A stretch of DNA of 64,000 nt from the NCBI RefSeq assembly GCF_037176765.1, contig NC_090023.1:214394506-214458505 (forward strand), in the 5' to 3' direction. Source of the DNA: Anolis sagrei. Taxonomy: Eukaryota; Chordata; Lepidosauria; Squamata; Anolidae. The first letter of the stretch is position 1, and every line of letters starts with the position of its first letter. Position numbers and translations under genes: made by a program. The notes under the pieces are model-generated. The model was not told the DNA's origin and searched no databases. It saw only the letters and a list, made by a program, of their open reading frames with translations. Shown piece by piece: positions 52,417 through 63,900 of the stretch.

Positions 52417-53238
52417 TAACAATGTTATCTGCAGGAATAACAGTTGTGCAAATCAGTTATCATGGTGCGGTTGTTAGTGTGTTATACTATGATAGAGATA
52501 CTCAGGCTAACATTCTCTGTTAAATTGTTCAGCACCTTGAACAGTTCCTTTAGAGTCTGGAATAAAATTCAGAGGATATTTACTGCACCTTGATATGGTA
52601 GCAGCAGGCCACAACAGTGTCTACCTGCTGGAATCACCAATCAGTAAATTCACTGAATGTTGCCCAGTGGGATTGTGGGAATTGTAGTCTACAAAGGAAT
52701 GTTACTAAGGTAACCATATTCACTTTAGAAAGGGACTTCTTCTTCTTAGGCGATCCTTCTTTGTCCAAGTATAATGGCCTTCCAAATTCTTGGAAGATGC
52801 CTGTGCGTGGGTTTTTTTAATGTGTGGATGTCGGTGCATGGCCAGTCAACACACAGTCTTCACAGAATGAGGGTCCCACAGAATGAGGGTGGTTAACACA
52901 ACAACAGTGGGTTCTCAATGTGTTGCAGCCTTCTTCCGCCTTCACAGCCTTTGTAATATGTATCGTGTTGCCTTCCACCTGATCTGCTATTGAGGTCTTT
53001 AGATTGCGGTTGGCCTAACATCCCCTGCAGCCCCTACGGGGAGTGCATGACTCCAGTGGTTATACCTGCAGGTTCATTGGAAGATGCAAGACCCCTCACC
53101 ATGACAAGGTGACAATCCACCAAGGGGATGGATTCACTAATTCCACCTGATGAAAGGAACAATGAAGTGTATGAAAAGAAAGCAAGCTGAGATTCCATCG
53201 CCTAGGTAGTTATTATGCCATTCTGATGTCATATAGTT
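52417..53238. other. Unassigned repeat-like sequence
   Basis: Includes a LINE-like stretch at 52730-53160 ('cttcttaggcgatccttc', and 'gaatgagggtcccacagaat' partly duplicated). Family not identified. Confidence 0.4.
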
Positions 53239-53375
53239 GGAGCCCCCAGTGGCACAATGGGTAGATTATCTGGGGAGTGGGGTGAGCTCTTGGCTGTCAG
53301 CTTCAGCTTCTCATGGGGGTGAAGTCAAACTAGACTTTAGGGGGGTAAACTCCAAGGGGAGATGACCCTTAGTTC
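53239..53375 (+). mobile_element. SINE remnant, family A-like
   Basis: 'gagcccccagtggcacaatg' and 'gggagtggggtgagctc' are a SINE head. The body is largely deleted. Confidence 0.6.
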
Positions 53376-53449
53376 CCACCAAAGAGGGAACACTACCTTG
53401 GCAAGCCTTCAGAGAAGCCTGATTCCAGCAAATTTATTAATATTAAAAA

Positions 53450-54060
53450 TTGAAATGAGACTCTTGCCAAAGCGAAGAAGTGGCACCGAGGTTTTAATGA
53501 GTGATTCAGCTGAGACGGATGCAATGTGGTGATAGATAGCACACAAAGCACACCAGTACATTGATCAGAGGCATATTTATAGCAAAATATGGGTTTGAAA
53601 GTTTCAAAACTCCCTCCCTCTTCCCTCCAATGGGAGAGCTTTCCCTGCTTCAGCGCCTTGAGAGAGGCGGGATGAAAACAGAAACAGTGAGCCGGCAAAT
53701 GAATCAATGGATGCGATGCCCAGTCTATTGTCCTTGAGTGAAGTTGCGATGACCCTTGATTACTTCCATCCTGGCCTTCCTGCCACAATCAGATAAGGCA
53801 CCAAAGGGGAGGCTGGGGAAATGTTCGGTTTTGAATAAAGTAAACAAAGTTTCCAGGTTCCATTGTCCTCGCCAGAGTTCTGGGATATGAGTTTCTTTTG
53901 TTGCCTCTGATTGCCCCTTCAACAGCTGGCCGCTCCCTGGATTGATTTACCCAAGGGGAGGGGGAAGGAGTGACAGGTTTTTGGGTGTCAGGGCAAGAAT
54001 AAGGAGAATACATGGGGGAATACAGAAATCCACAGAAATTCATATCAAATATCTCCTTCT
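53450..54060 (-). mobile_element. Candidate LTR, minus orientation
   Basis: On the minus strand: TATAAATATGCC (near 53580), then ATTAAAACCTCGGTGCC (near 53495) and a U5-like end. The piece after the polyadenylation signal resembles that of the LTR at 51280. No internal genes. Fossil; borders approximate. Confidence 0.42.
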
Positions 54061-54114
54061 CCATCCCACCCTGCCAAAGAAATTAGGCAGTTTTCCCTCT
54101 TTTCCTTTTTTTCT

Positions 54115-54169
54115 CTGTGCTGCAACTTGATAGAACAGAACAACTGCTGATGTTAGAATTATGTGTGAG
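54115..54169 (+). repeat. 55-bp repeat, copy 1 of 2 flanking CYP17A1 exon 1
   Basis: Starts ctgtgctgcaacttgatag and ends gaattatgtgtgag. A second copy with two mismatches lies at 55756-55810 in intron 1. Confidence 0.9.
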
Positions 54170-54379
54170 AAGGAAGAATCCTTGGGGAGAAAAGACAGCA
54201 TCTTCTAAGTCCCAGTGGTTCTTTAATTCTGGCTTGAATCAGCACTCATCCTTACAGTCCTTGATGTGGAGTGCTATCCAAGAGAAGATAACAAGAACTC
54301 TCTTAGGATGAAAATGTCATTTGAAAAAAAAAATGCAAGCAAAGAAATAGCCTTAATTTTGATTATTTCTTTGGCTTGG

Positions 54380-54600
54380 GATTGCTAAAACCTCTGGGGT
54401 TAAAGGCAAGGTTAAGTTTAAGCTCCAGATTACAGTTATCTCCCAGCTATTAATTAACAAGGCAAGGCAGAAACCCAAGGCAAGGTGATGTCACAACAAG
54501 CCCTTATAAGAATCCAAACATTGGCTGTTGCGAGGCAATTGCCTTCCTTGACCGCTTGTTCTTGGCTCCCAGAACAAACTTCAGGGCAAACAGAGGAACA
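54380..54600 (+). promoter_or_regulatory. CYP17A1 proximal promoter and 5' UTR
   Basis: TATA-like 'cccttataag' at 54501-54510, about 95 bp before the ATG. Just upstream 'caaggtgatgtcac' (54481-54494) overlaps an SF-1-like half-site and a CRE-like TGATGTCA. More CAAGG half-sites lie at about 54405, 54460 and 54475. This fits cAMP/SF-1 control of steroidogenic genes. Site calls are by pattern only. Confidence 0.6.
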
Positions 54601-54909
54601 ATGCTGGTTCTTTTGATCCTCTTTTTTGTGATGCTGTCCTTCCTGTCCTTCTCAATGAAGGCCCAGGTGAAGCTGAAACGCAAGCGCAACTACCCCAAGA
54701 GCCTTCCTTCCTTGCCACTCATTGGGAGCCTGTTGCATTTTATGGGAGATACAAAGCCTCACCTTCTCTTCCACAGATTGCAGCAGAAGTATGGCAGCCT
54801 CTACTCTCTCTACATGGGCTCTGAGTATGTGGTGGTGGTGAACAGCTATCTCCATGCCAAAGAGGTCCTGCTAAAGAAAGGGAAGATCTTTGGTGGAAGG
54901 CCTAGAACA
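54601..54909 (+). CDS. CYP17A1: CYP17A1 exon 1
   Basis: 103 codons: membrane anchor, then [37 protein letters not shown] and [17 protein letters not shown]. Donor ACA|gtaagc, phase 0. Confidence 0.97.
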
Positions 54910-57900
54910 GTAAGCAAACCATTAGTATTTAAGGTTTTTTAAATCTATGCCAGTGGGTGGGAACATGTCATTTCCCCATCAGTTGGTTCCTACAAACTCC
55001 AAAAAGCATGGCCGACATTCAGGAATGGTGGGAGTTGTACTTCCAAGATTATCTGCCTCACATGCAATGGGTGATATTAAGTTCTATGTGCTTTAGTTTG
55101 GATAGCTATGGGGAATGACATTTGCACATATGTGTGTGTAGGTTTACAATATAATTCATGGCCACATCATTTCGCCTCCATATACGTAGAGAGGCAAATC
55201 ATTCATCCTGCTCATCTGATAGTATCTTGGCAGCAGCTTCTCAATATCTTTGGTAGATTCCCTGCCGCTAGTTGAGATCCTTTGAATGGCAATATGAAAA
55301 AATGAACCTCTTCAACACTTGAAGCATGTGTTCCACCACTGACCCTTTTTGATAATGTTTTAAGGTTATTGCCTATGAACTTCCCTTTGCATATAGCAGA
55401 TGAAGTCTTCTTTAGATGGTTTACTTTGCAGGAAGAGAACTGAAGAAATATACAGCCAAGAGGAATCACATTTTGAAGCAGTTTATTTGGGGGCAATTAT
55501 GGTGTGGTTATGACTATTTTCTGTCCTACACAAATATTTCTCATATTGTGTAAGGGAAAAAAGGTGCTGTTTAGTTTTGATTGCCACCTTAAATAATACA
55601 TACATATCTTTAATTAGACCTGAAGCTTTACATAACTAGGAGTTTATAGTTTCTTGTTGAAATGTATTATTCAGTAAATATTTAAATTTTGGCTGAATAT
55701 ATAATTTGTCATGTCTACATGACAAATTATAATTTGTCATGTTTCTTTTTTCTGTCTGTGCTGCAACTTGATAGAACAGAACAGCTGCTGATGCTAGAAT
55801 TATGTGTGAGCATTGCCTTCAATTCTTTAAAGGTTGGCGGTGAGCTCCCATCTGTCAGCTCCAGCTTCTCTTGCGGGGACATGAGAGAAGCTTTCCACAG
55901 GATGGTAAAACATCCAGGCATCCCCTGAGCAGCGTCCTTGCAGACAACCAATTTTCTCACACCAGAAGCAACTTGCAGTTTCTCAAGTCACTCCTGACAC
56001 ACACACACAAAAACTTTTCCTACTCATTTGGCAGTTGTACACCAGTTTTTTCAGTTCTGAATATAGAATGTTACTCAGATTAGGATACACCTAGTTAGGA
56101 AAATCTAACAGGAAGAACTTATTTTTGCTATTAATAAGAATGAGGTTTACAGTCGAATTTGCAATGCTAGACAATTTTAATATGTAATGTTTCTTTTTGG
56201 ATTTCAGAGATGCTTTAGAGATTGTTGGAAGGGTTGTTTAGAAACTTTTTTATTTATAATATTTAAAATATTTTCCAAACTGCACATTGTATGCACATTG
56301 TATGTTTCCTTTGCCTGTGAATACAGTTCTAGGAGCAAGACATGCAGGATGCTTTCATATGGAGTTCCCTAGCACTAACAATTAAAAGTCTCTATGCTGT
56401 TATTTAATATTTCCTGCTATAACAGGCATAGGCAAATTTGGGCCATCCAGGAGTTTTGGACTTCAACTCCCACAATTCCTAACAGCTTCGGGCCCTTTCC
56501 TTTCCCCCCTCAACCACTTAAGCCTGAGGCTGTTGAGAATTGTGAATAACAGCATTCAAAAGGAAAGGGCCTGAGGCTGTTAGGAATTGTGGGAGTTGAA
56601 GTCCAAAACTCCTGGGCGGTCCAAGTTTCCCCATGCCTGCTGTATAACAATGGATTTTCTTAGAGATAGGCAAAAATATGGATACAACTGTTGGAAAATT
56701 GGAAGGTTACAAAAGAAAATGACCTCATGTAGACCCCCCCCCCCCACGTCAAAATAAAACCTCGTCCTGAAGCACCTATGCTATAGGTCCTGTATCCTCC
56801 TTGTATACAGTAAGGTAAAGGTAAACGTTTCCCCTGACATTGTCTACTCGTGTCCGACTCTGGGGGTTGGTGTTCATCTTAATTTCTAAGCCAAAGAGCT
56901 GGCATTGTCCATAGACACGTCCAAGTTTATGTGGCCAGCATGACTGCATGGAACGCTGTTACCTTCCTGCCAAGGTGGTACCTATTGATCTACTCACATT
57001 TGCATGTTTTTGAACTGCTAGGTTGGCAGAAGCTGGGCCTAACAGTGGGAGCTCATCCTGCTCCCCAGATTCAAACCACAAACCATTCAGTCAGCAAGGT
57101 CAGCAGCTCAGTGGTTTAACCCACTGCGCCACCAGAGAGTACCCCTGTATACTGTATGAACACCTTATCCATTGACTTATCATCCATGATTTCACTTATC
57201 CATGATTCAAAAAAATTCAACTGGAATTGTTTGTAGGCCTCTCTAGGTCCTCCAGTGTGATCCTATGGTATGAGTCTGGTCCAAGTGTAATCAAAGCATA
57301 GGGTTCAGTATTATTCATAGTTTCAGGTATCCATGGCTGGTAGTGTTCTTGGAATGTGTCTTCCACAGATACAAGGTCTTTGCCTCCTCAGTGAAAAGTT
57401 ATCTGGCAGGATTAAAACAGAATGCTCCCCCTTTTTCTTTACATTTTAGAAATAGGTTGCTGGGGGCTTTTTCTCTTGTCTCCATCCTCTGAAGTGGAAG
57501 GAGCTGCTCTCCTTGTATCAAAGCAGTCTTTAAAGGCAAATTCTCCAAAGAACATTTTTCACTTTATTAATAAGACTAACCTGCACATGTCTTTTCCTAG
57601 GAGAGTTTGGCTTTCATAGTTATATAAACCCTCTGCATATTTATCAACCATTAAAATGGAGCACAGTGAAAATTTCTGGTAGTAATATTAATTAAAATCA
57701 AGACTTAGAATCAAATAAGTCTCATTTGTGGAGCCCCTCCTGGTGCAATGGGTTAAATCCTTATGCCGGAAGGATTGCTGACCGACAGGTCAGCGGTTCG
57801 AATCCGAGGAGAGCAGGTTGAGCTCCCTCTGTCAGCTCCAGCTCCCCATGCAGGGACATGAGAGAAGCCTCTCACAAGGATGGTAAAAAAAAATCAAACA

Positions 57901-60900
57901 TCCAGGCATCCCCTGGGCAACGTTCTTGCAGACAGCCAATTCTCTCACACCAGAAGCAATTTGCAGTTTCTTAAGTTGCTCCTGACATGAAAAAAAAACT
58001 CATTTACCAGATAAAACAATCAGCACTGTGAAATTATTTTAAAATGAATTAAATGCATTATCTGAGGAAACCTGGCAGTATACATGTGACACGTACTATA
58101 CCTAGAAGAACAATCAAATTGACACAAACCCTCTTGCTTTTCTCACCCCTTTCATTCCAGGTAACCACAGACCTGCTGACAAGGAACGCAAAAGACATTG
58201 CCTTTGCCCCCTACAGTCCAATTTGGAAATACCAGCGCAAGCTAGTGCACTCTGCCCTTGCCATGTTTGGGGAGGGATCTCTAGCCCTGCAGAAGATAAG
58301 TAAGTGATCCAGTTTAAATGCTGGGGTGCTTCCAAAGGAATATAAACCAAGTATGCCAGGGAGAGAAGCATCTCACAGTGGCATTAGGCTTAATTTGCAA
58401 CAACCTGTGAGGCAGATCAAATTGGAAGGCGAACTGGCTCAGTGTTTTTCTTGCCTGGCTCTTCCAAGTCCCAGTACAACTCTATAACCCTCTACCATCT
58501 TGGCATAACTGCTAAGCATTTAACAATAGTTAAGCGTTTCTTTTAAGCACTCGGGGAGTACAAAAAGAAGGATAAATTATAAATGTTTGAGCTTGTTGAC
58601 ATGTGTGCAAACATGTTAAATAAAATGATATCTATTTAAATCTTTCAAGTATACTGTTTACTGAATACTGTGGACACAGTTCATGCTTTATTCTGGGGCA
58701 TTGCTATCTTGGGGTCTGGGGGCGGGGGCACATGGATTCAAGATCTACACTTTCAATGGTTTCGGGCATGAAATCACAACATCAGAGGTGTAGCAATGTG
58801 GTAGGGTTATACGAATTTCCTCTCCACTTTTGATGTTTCTCTCATCCAAATATTGTTTAGGGTTCATATGTTGTAAAACCTCATGGTTTCTTGACTCCAA
58901 AGAAACTCCAGGGAATACAATATAGCAGGACACCATGACTGAATTGTTGTTATGCTGGCAGGACTGCTGACCTGAAGGTTGGGTTGCTGCCCTGAAGGTT
59001 TCCGGTTCGAATTCATGGATAAGCTCCCTCTGTCAGCTCCAGCTCTCCATGTGGGAACATGAGAGAAGCCTCTCACAAGGATGGTAAAACATCAGAACAT
59101 CCATTCACCCACATCTATGGCAAGCATCCTCAGAGGTTGCAAGGTCTCTTGGAAACTAGGCAAGTGAGGTTTATATATCTGTGGAATGTCCAGGGTGGGA
59201 GAAAGAACTCTTGTCTATTGGAGGCAAGTGTGAATGCTGCAATTGGCCACTTTGATTAGCATTTAATGGCCTTGCAGCTTGAAAGACTGACTGCTTCCTG
59301 CCTGGGAGGATCCTTTGTTGGGAAGCGTTAGCTAGCCCTGATTGATTCTTGTCTGGAATTCCCCTACTTTTTGAATGCTGCTTTTTATATACTGTCCTGA
59401 TTTTAGAGTTTTTTCTTAACACTGGTAGCCAGATTTTGTTCATTTTTATGTTTTCCTCCTTTCTGTTGAAATTTTCCACATGCTTGTGGATTTCAATAGC
59501 TTCTCTGTATATTCTGACATGGTTGTTGTTAGAGTGGAATTCCAGAGAAGAATCAATCAGGACTAGCTAACACCTTCCAACAAAGGATTCCCCCCAGCAG
59601 GAAGCCATCAGGCTTTAAAGCTGCAAGGCCATTAAATTCTAATCGGGGTGGCCAATTGCCAAGTCATGTTTTCTCCTGTTTGAGGAACACTCTGTTAATA
59701 ACCTTTATAGTGGGCCTGGTCCAACAGAAGTTGACTCTAGAGCTGTGCTAAAGGATTTAGAGATCATTTATTTATTTAGAGATCCAAAGGATTCCCCCAG
59801 GCAGGAAGCTAAGGATATTCAATGCTAATCAGTTGCAACATTCAAACAGACAGGAGTTTTTTCTCTCACCTTGGATATCCACAGATATATAAACCTCCTT
59901 GCCTAATTTCCAAAAGACCTCACAACTTCTGAGAATGCCTGCCATAGATGTGGGTGAAACGTCAGGAGAGAATGCTTCTGGATCATGGCCATATAGCCCG
60001 GAAAACTCATAGCAACCCAGTGATTCTGGCCATGAAAGCCTTCAACAACACAACGTTCCTGTATCTCCTCCCTTATGCACCTCTCCTTTAATTCCCATTT
60101 CTAAAGAATTCATAGTTTCTTCCTGTGTCTCTTCCTCTGCACTATTCTTCTAGTCTGCCAAGAAGCGAATTGCTTGTGTGAAACTCTGAGTGCTGCCCAG
60201 GATGCACCTCTGGACATGTCACCTGAGCTGACACGGGCTGTGACGAATGTGGTTTGTTCCCTTTGCTTTAACTCATCCTATCAACGTGGGGATCCTGAAT
60301 TTGAGGATATGCTAAAATACAGTCAAGGCATCGTAGACACGGTTGCCAGACAAGGCATGGTGGATATCTTTCCTTGGCTTCAGGTGAGCACTTTAGTGGG
60401 GAACATGCAGCAATGACAACAAATATTCTATTCCTCAGGTAGAGCTTCCAGAAATGGGAAAGTTGATAGCCCCATCTCAAAAATCAATCAATAAATCTAC
60501 CTAGATCTGGTAGAGATCCCTTCCTACAGCTGACGATTGAGTCATCCCACAATTTCACTTTTGTAATCAGAAAAACCATAGGAGGATAGACGGTATTTTC
60601 GACAAAATACATCCCATACTTTGGGTGGTGCAGGGAGTGCTACCTTTAATTCTGTCTTCAATATTGCATTGATCAAGAGGAGAAAATCAATGTTACCTGC
60701 TTGAATAACATCAATGTAATGCAAACATTTACACATGTGTGCTTTTTTCTGCACAGAATGTATACTTTGTATGGAAAGGCCAATAGATCAATAAGGCTTT
60801 TCTGGAAGAGAAATTCTCCATATTTTTATGAGAATTGGAGGCAAATGCAGGATGCAAGAAATGTGTAAAAAGACAGAAGCACCTACTTTTGTGTTAGAAA

Positions 60901-63900
60901 AATCAATAGGCAACTGAATTCGTTCTTATCTAAATCTCAATGTTAGCACATTCTAGGATTGTGAGGCATGAATGCAGTCAAAAGAGGAACTTGACATATA
61001 GTTTTCAATCTTTTCCCCACAGTTTTTACCCAATAAAGAATTGGCATTGCTGAGGAAGTGTGTGGGGATGAGAGATCAGCTTCTACAACAGAAGTTTGAA
61101 AAACATAAAGTAAGTATCACCACTCAGAAAATGCAGGGCAACAAACATAGGATTATAGGAGTATCCTGTCTATTTTAGACACGACTCCTCTGAAATAGAC
61201 AGGCTGCTAGTGGTAATCAGAGTAACTGACTACAACTAACAAATGGCTTGTTATTTTTTGATAATTAAGAGATATCCAAGTTACATTATTGGCATAAGGT
61301 GTAGGAAGAGACAGCTTCATGTCTTTTCCAGTAAAGCTGCAAAGAAAAGGTTTCCCCTGACTTTAAGTCTAGTTGTGTCCGACTCTGGGGGGTGGTGCTC
61401 ATCTCCATTTCTAAGCTGAAGAGCCGGCGTTGTCCGTAGACACTTCCAAGATCACATGGCCAGCATGAGTGCATGGAGCGCTGTTACCTTCCCGCCAAGG
61501 CGGTACCTATTGATCTACTCACATTTGCATTTTAAACTGCTAGGTTGGCAGAAGCTGGGTCTAACAGCGGGAGCTCACCCAGCTCCCCGGCTTCAAACTG
61601 CCAACCTTTTGGTCAGTAAGTTCAGCAGCTCAGAGGTTTAACCTGCTGCGCCACCAGGGAGCCAGTAAACTGTAGCAGTGGTTTATTTACTTTACAAGTT
61701 AAAGAATGCACATGGCCTCAAGTTCTTGCTACTTTTGTGCTACAGGCCAATGTTTTGTTGTATGGTTAGGTTACATTTTTACTACATCACAACTGGACTT
61801 GCACTCTGTCCTTTCTTCTGATGTTTGGCAGCCAGGATTTTATTGCCATGATTCTATGAATAGATGAGGAGGAAGGGTATATTTTGCTGCACATCTTACT
61901 GGCTCAAGCACTCCATATGCCCTATATCATAATGAAATAATCTGTTGCCAAGAACATGTATTCGTGAAATGCTTCCATTTTTATTTACTGCTCCACCATG
62001 GAGACCAACTTTGTTCTGTAGCTCCTCCGATATGCCTCAGTCTTAGCCCACAGACCTCACCTTCTCCTTCTCCTCCTCCTCTTTTTCTTCTTCCTCCTCC
62101 TTTTCTTCCTCCTCCTCCTCCTCCTTTTCTTCTTCCTGCTCCTCCTGCTCCTCCTTCTCTTTCTCCTCCTCCTCCTCCTCCTCTCCAGGAAGAGTTCAGC
62201 AGTGATTCTGTCAATGACCTCATGGATGCGCTTCTGAGAGCCAAACTGAATGCAGAGAACAACAACAGCCACATATTATCTCGGCAGGGGCTGACAGATG
62301 ACTACCTGCTCATGACGGTAGCTGACATTTTTGGTGCAGGTGTGGAAACCACCACTACTGTATTGAAATGGACTGTCCTCTATCTCCTACACTACCCAAA
62401 GGTACCAAATCCTTCTGCTCTATTTGAGCTCTTGGGAAGAACGGTTGGGAAGCCCTGAACGGTTTGGGGCCACCCTACCTGCGTGACCGCATCGTTGTCT
62501 ACGAACCCACACGTTCACTCCGGTCATCTGGAGAGGCCCTGCTCATTGTCCTGCCCGCGTCACAAGCACGCTTGGCAGGGACACGAGACAGGGCCTTTTC
62601 TGTGGTGCCCCCCCAACTTTGGAACGCCCTCCCGAAAGATCTCAGACAGGCCCCTACATTGGCAGTCTTCAGAAAGAATTTGAAGACTTGGCTGTTCCGA
62701 TGTGCCTTTTCAGATTAGGAACCCCCAGCACCAAGTCCTTGAAGCACTTTAGTAGAACCAGATCACTGCACACTGTACACTGTCCTTACTTTATAATCCT
62801 ACATTCCTCCTGCCACATCAGCACTTTTAACCATGTACCCCTACCCTGGCCGGCCCAGTTTTAAATTGTGTCCCGTTGTATTGTTACTGTTATTGCTTTC
62901 TTGCTTAACTGTTTTTAATTTGCTTTATATATTGTATTGTTTTATTGTGTTTTTGGGGCTTCAGCCTGTGTAAGCCGCATCGAATCCCTTGGGAGATGCT
63001 AGCGGGGTACAAATAAAGTTAATAATAAATAATAAATAAAATAATAAGAAAGAAATAGGTGGGAAAAGGCTGCTATGTTGATAATCATTACCCCATTGTT
63101 ATTGCTCCTGAGTAGTCGAATTCCTTCTCCCTTTCCAGGTCCAGCGAAAGATCCAAGAGGAGATTGATCAGAACCTTGGCTTCAGCAGGCATCCTTTGCT
63201 CAGTGACAGGCAGCATTTGCCTTACTTGGAGGCTACCATCAGTGAAGTTCTGCGTATTCGTCCTGTCTCTCCACTTCTTATCCCACATGTGGCACTGGAA
63301 GATACAACGTGAGTCCTGTTTCCATCAGTGGCATCCCTTGTAAAGTCAGTGGGAGGGGGAGATAGCAGCCAGGTCTATCTGATGGGTTTTCTGTTCTACA
63401 GCATTGGGGAATATGACATCCCAAAGGGAGCTCAAGTTGTGATCAACCTATGGTCCATTCATCATGATGAAAAGGAGTGGGAGAAACACCACGAGTTCAA
63501 TCCAGGTGGGCATGCAAAACTTCCCTCACTGCTGGTATCTGATTCCATTTTTCCATTTTCTGTAGCCCTTGAACCTCACAACAGGGATCTCTGCTTCTAT
63601 ACTAATGCTGCCTACACCAAATGTAGGATTTTCAACTCTCTGTTCTAATACAGCCCAGAAAACTCACAACAACCCAGGATTTATATGACTTCTCAACAGG
63701 ACATCCCTTCCATCTTCAGTGCTACACCCCTAACTCCCGTGAAAGCGGAGGGCCTGTTGCACACTTTGTTCTGTTGTCTATTTGAAGAAGGAAGATAGAA
63801 TTCTAGACAGAAATCCCACAATGATTTTCTTTTACTATTGTGCGCTACAGAGTTTGACATGTTTCCTAAGGTGACCTGTCTTTCCTTCTGTACACAGATC

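Noticed and set aside
54556-54600. Upstream in-frame extension of CYP17A1 exon 1
   Set aside because: The extension begins at TTG, not ATG, and the hydrophobic anchor starts cleanly at ATG 54601.
61964-62458. A proline/serine-rich N-terminal extension of the exon 5 frame and arginine- or glycine-rich frames on the other strand
   Set aside because: They are translations of the pyrimidine microsatellite in the intron. The exon begins at 62189 after the ccag acceptor.
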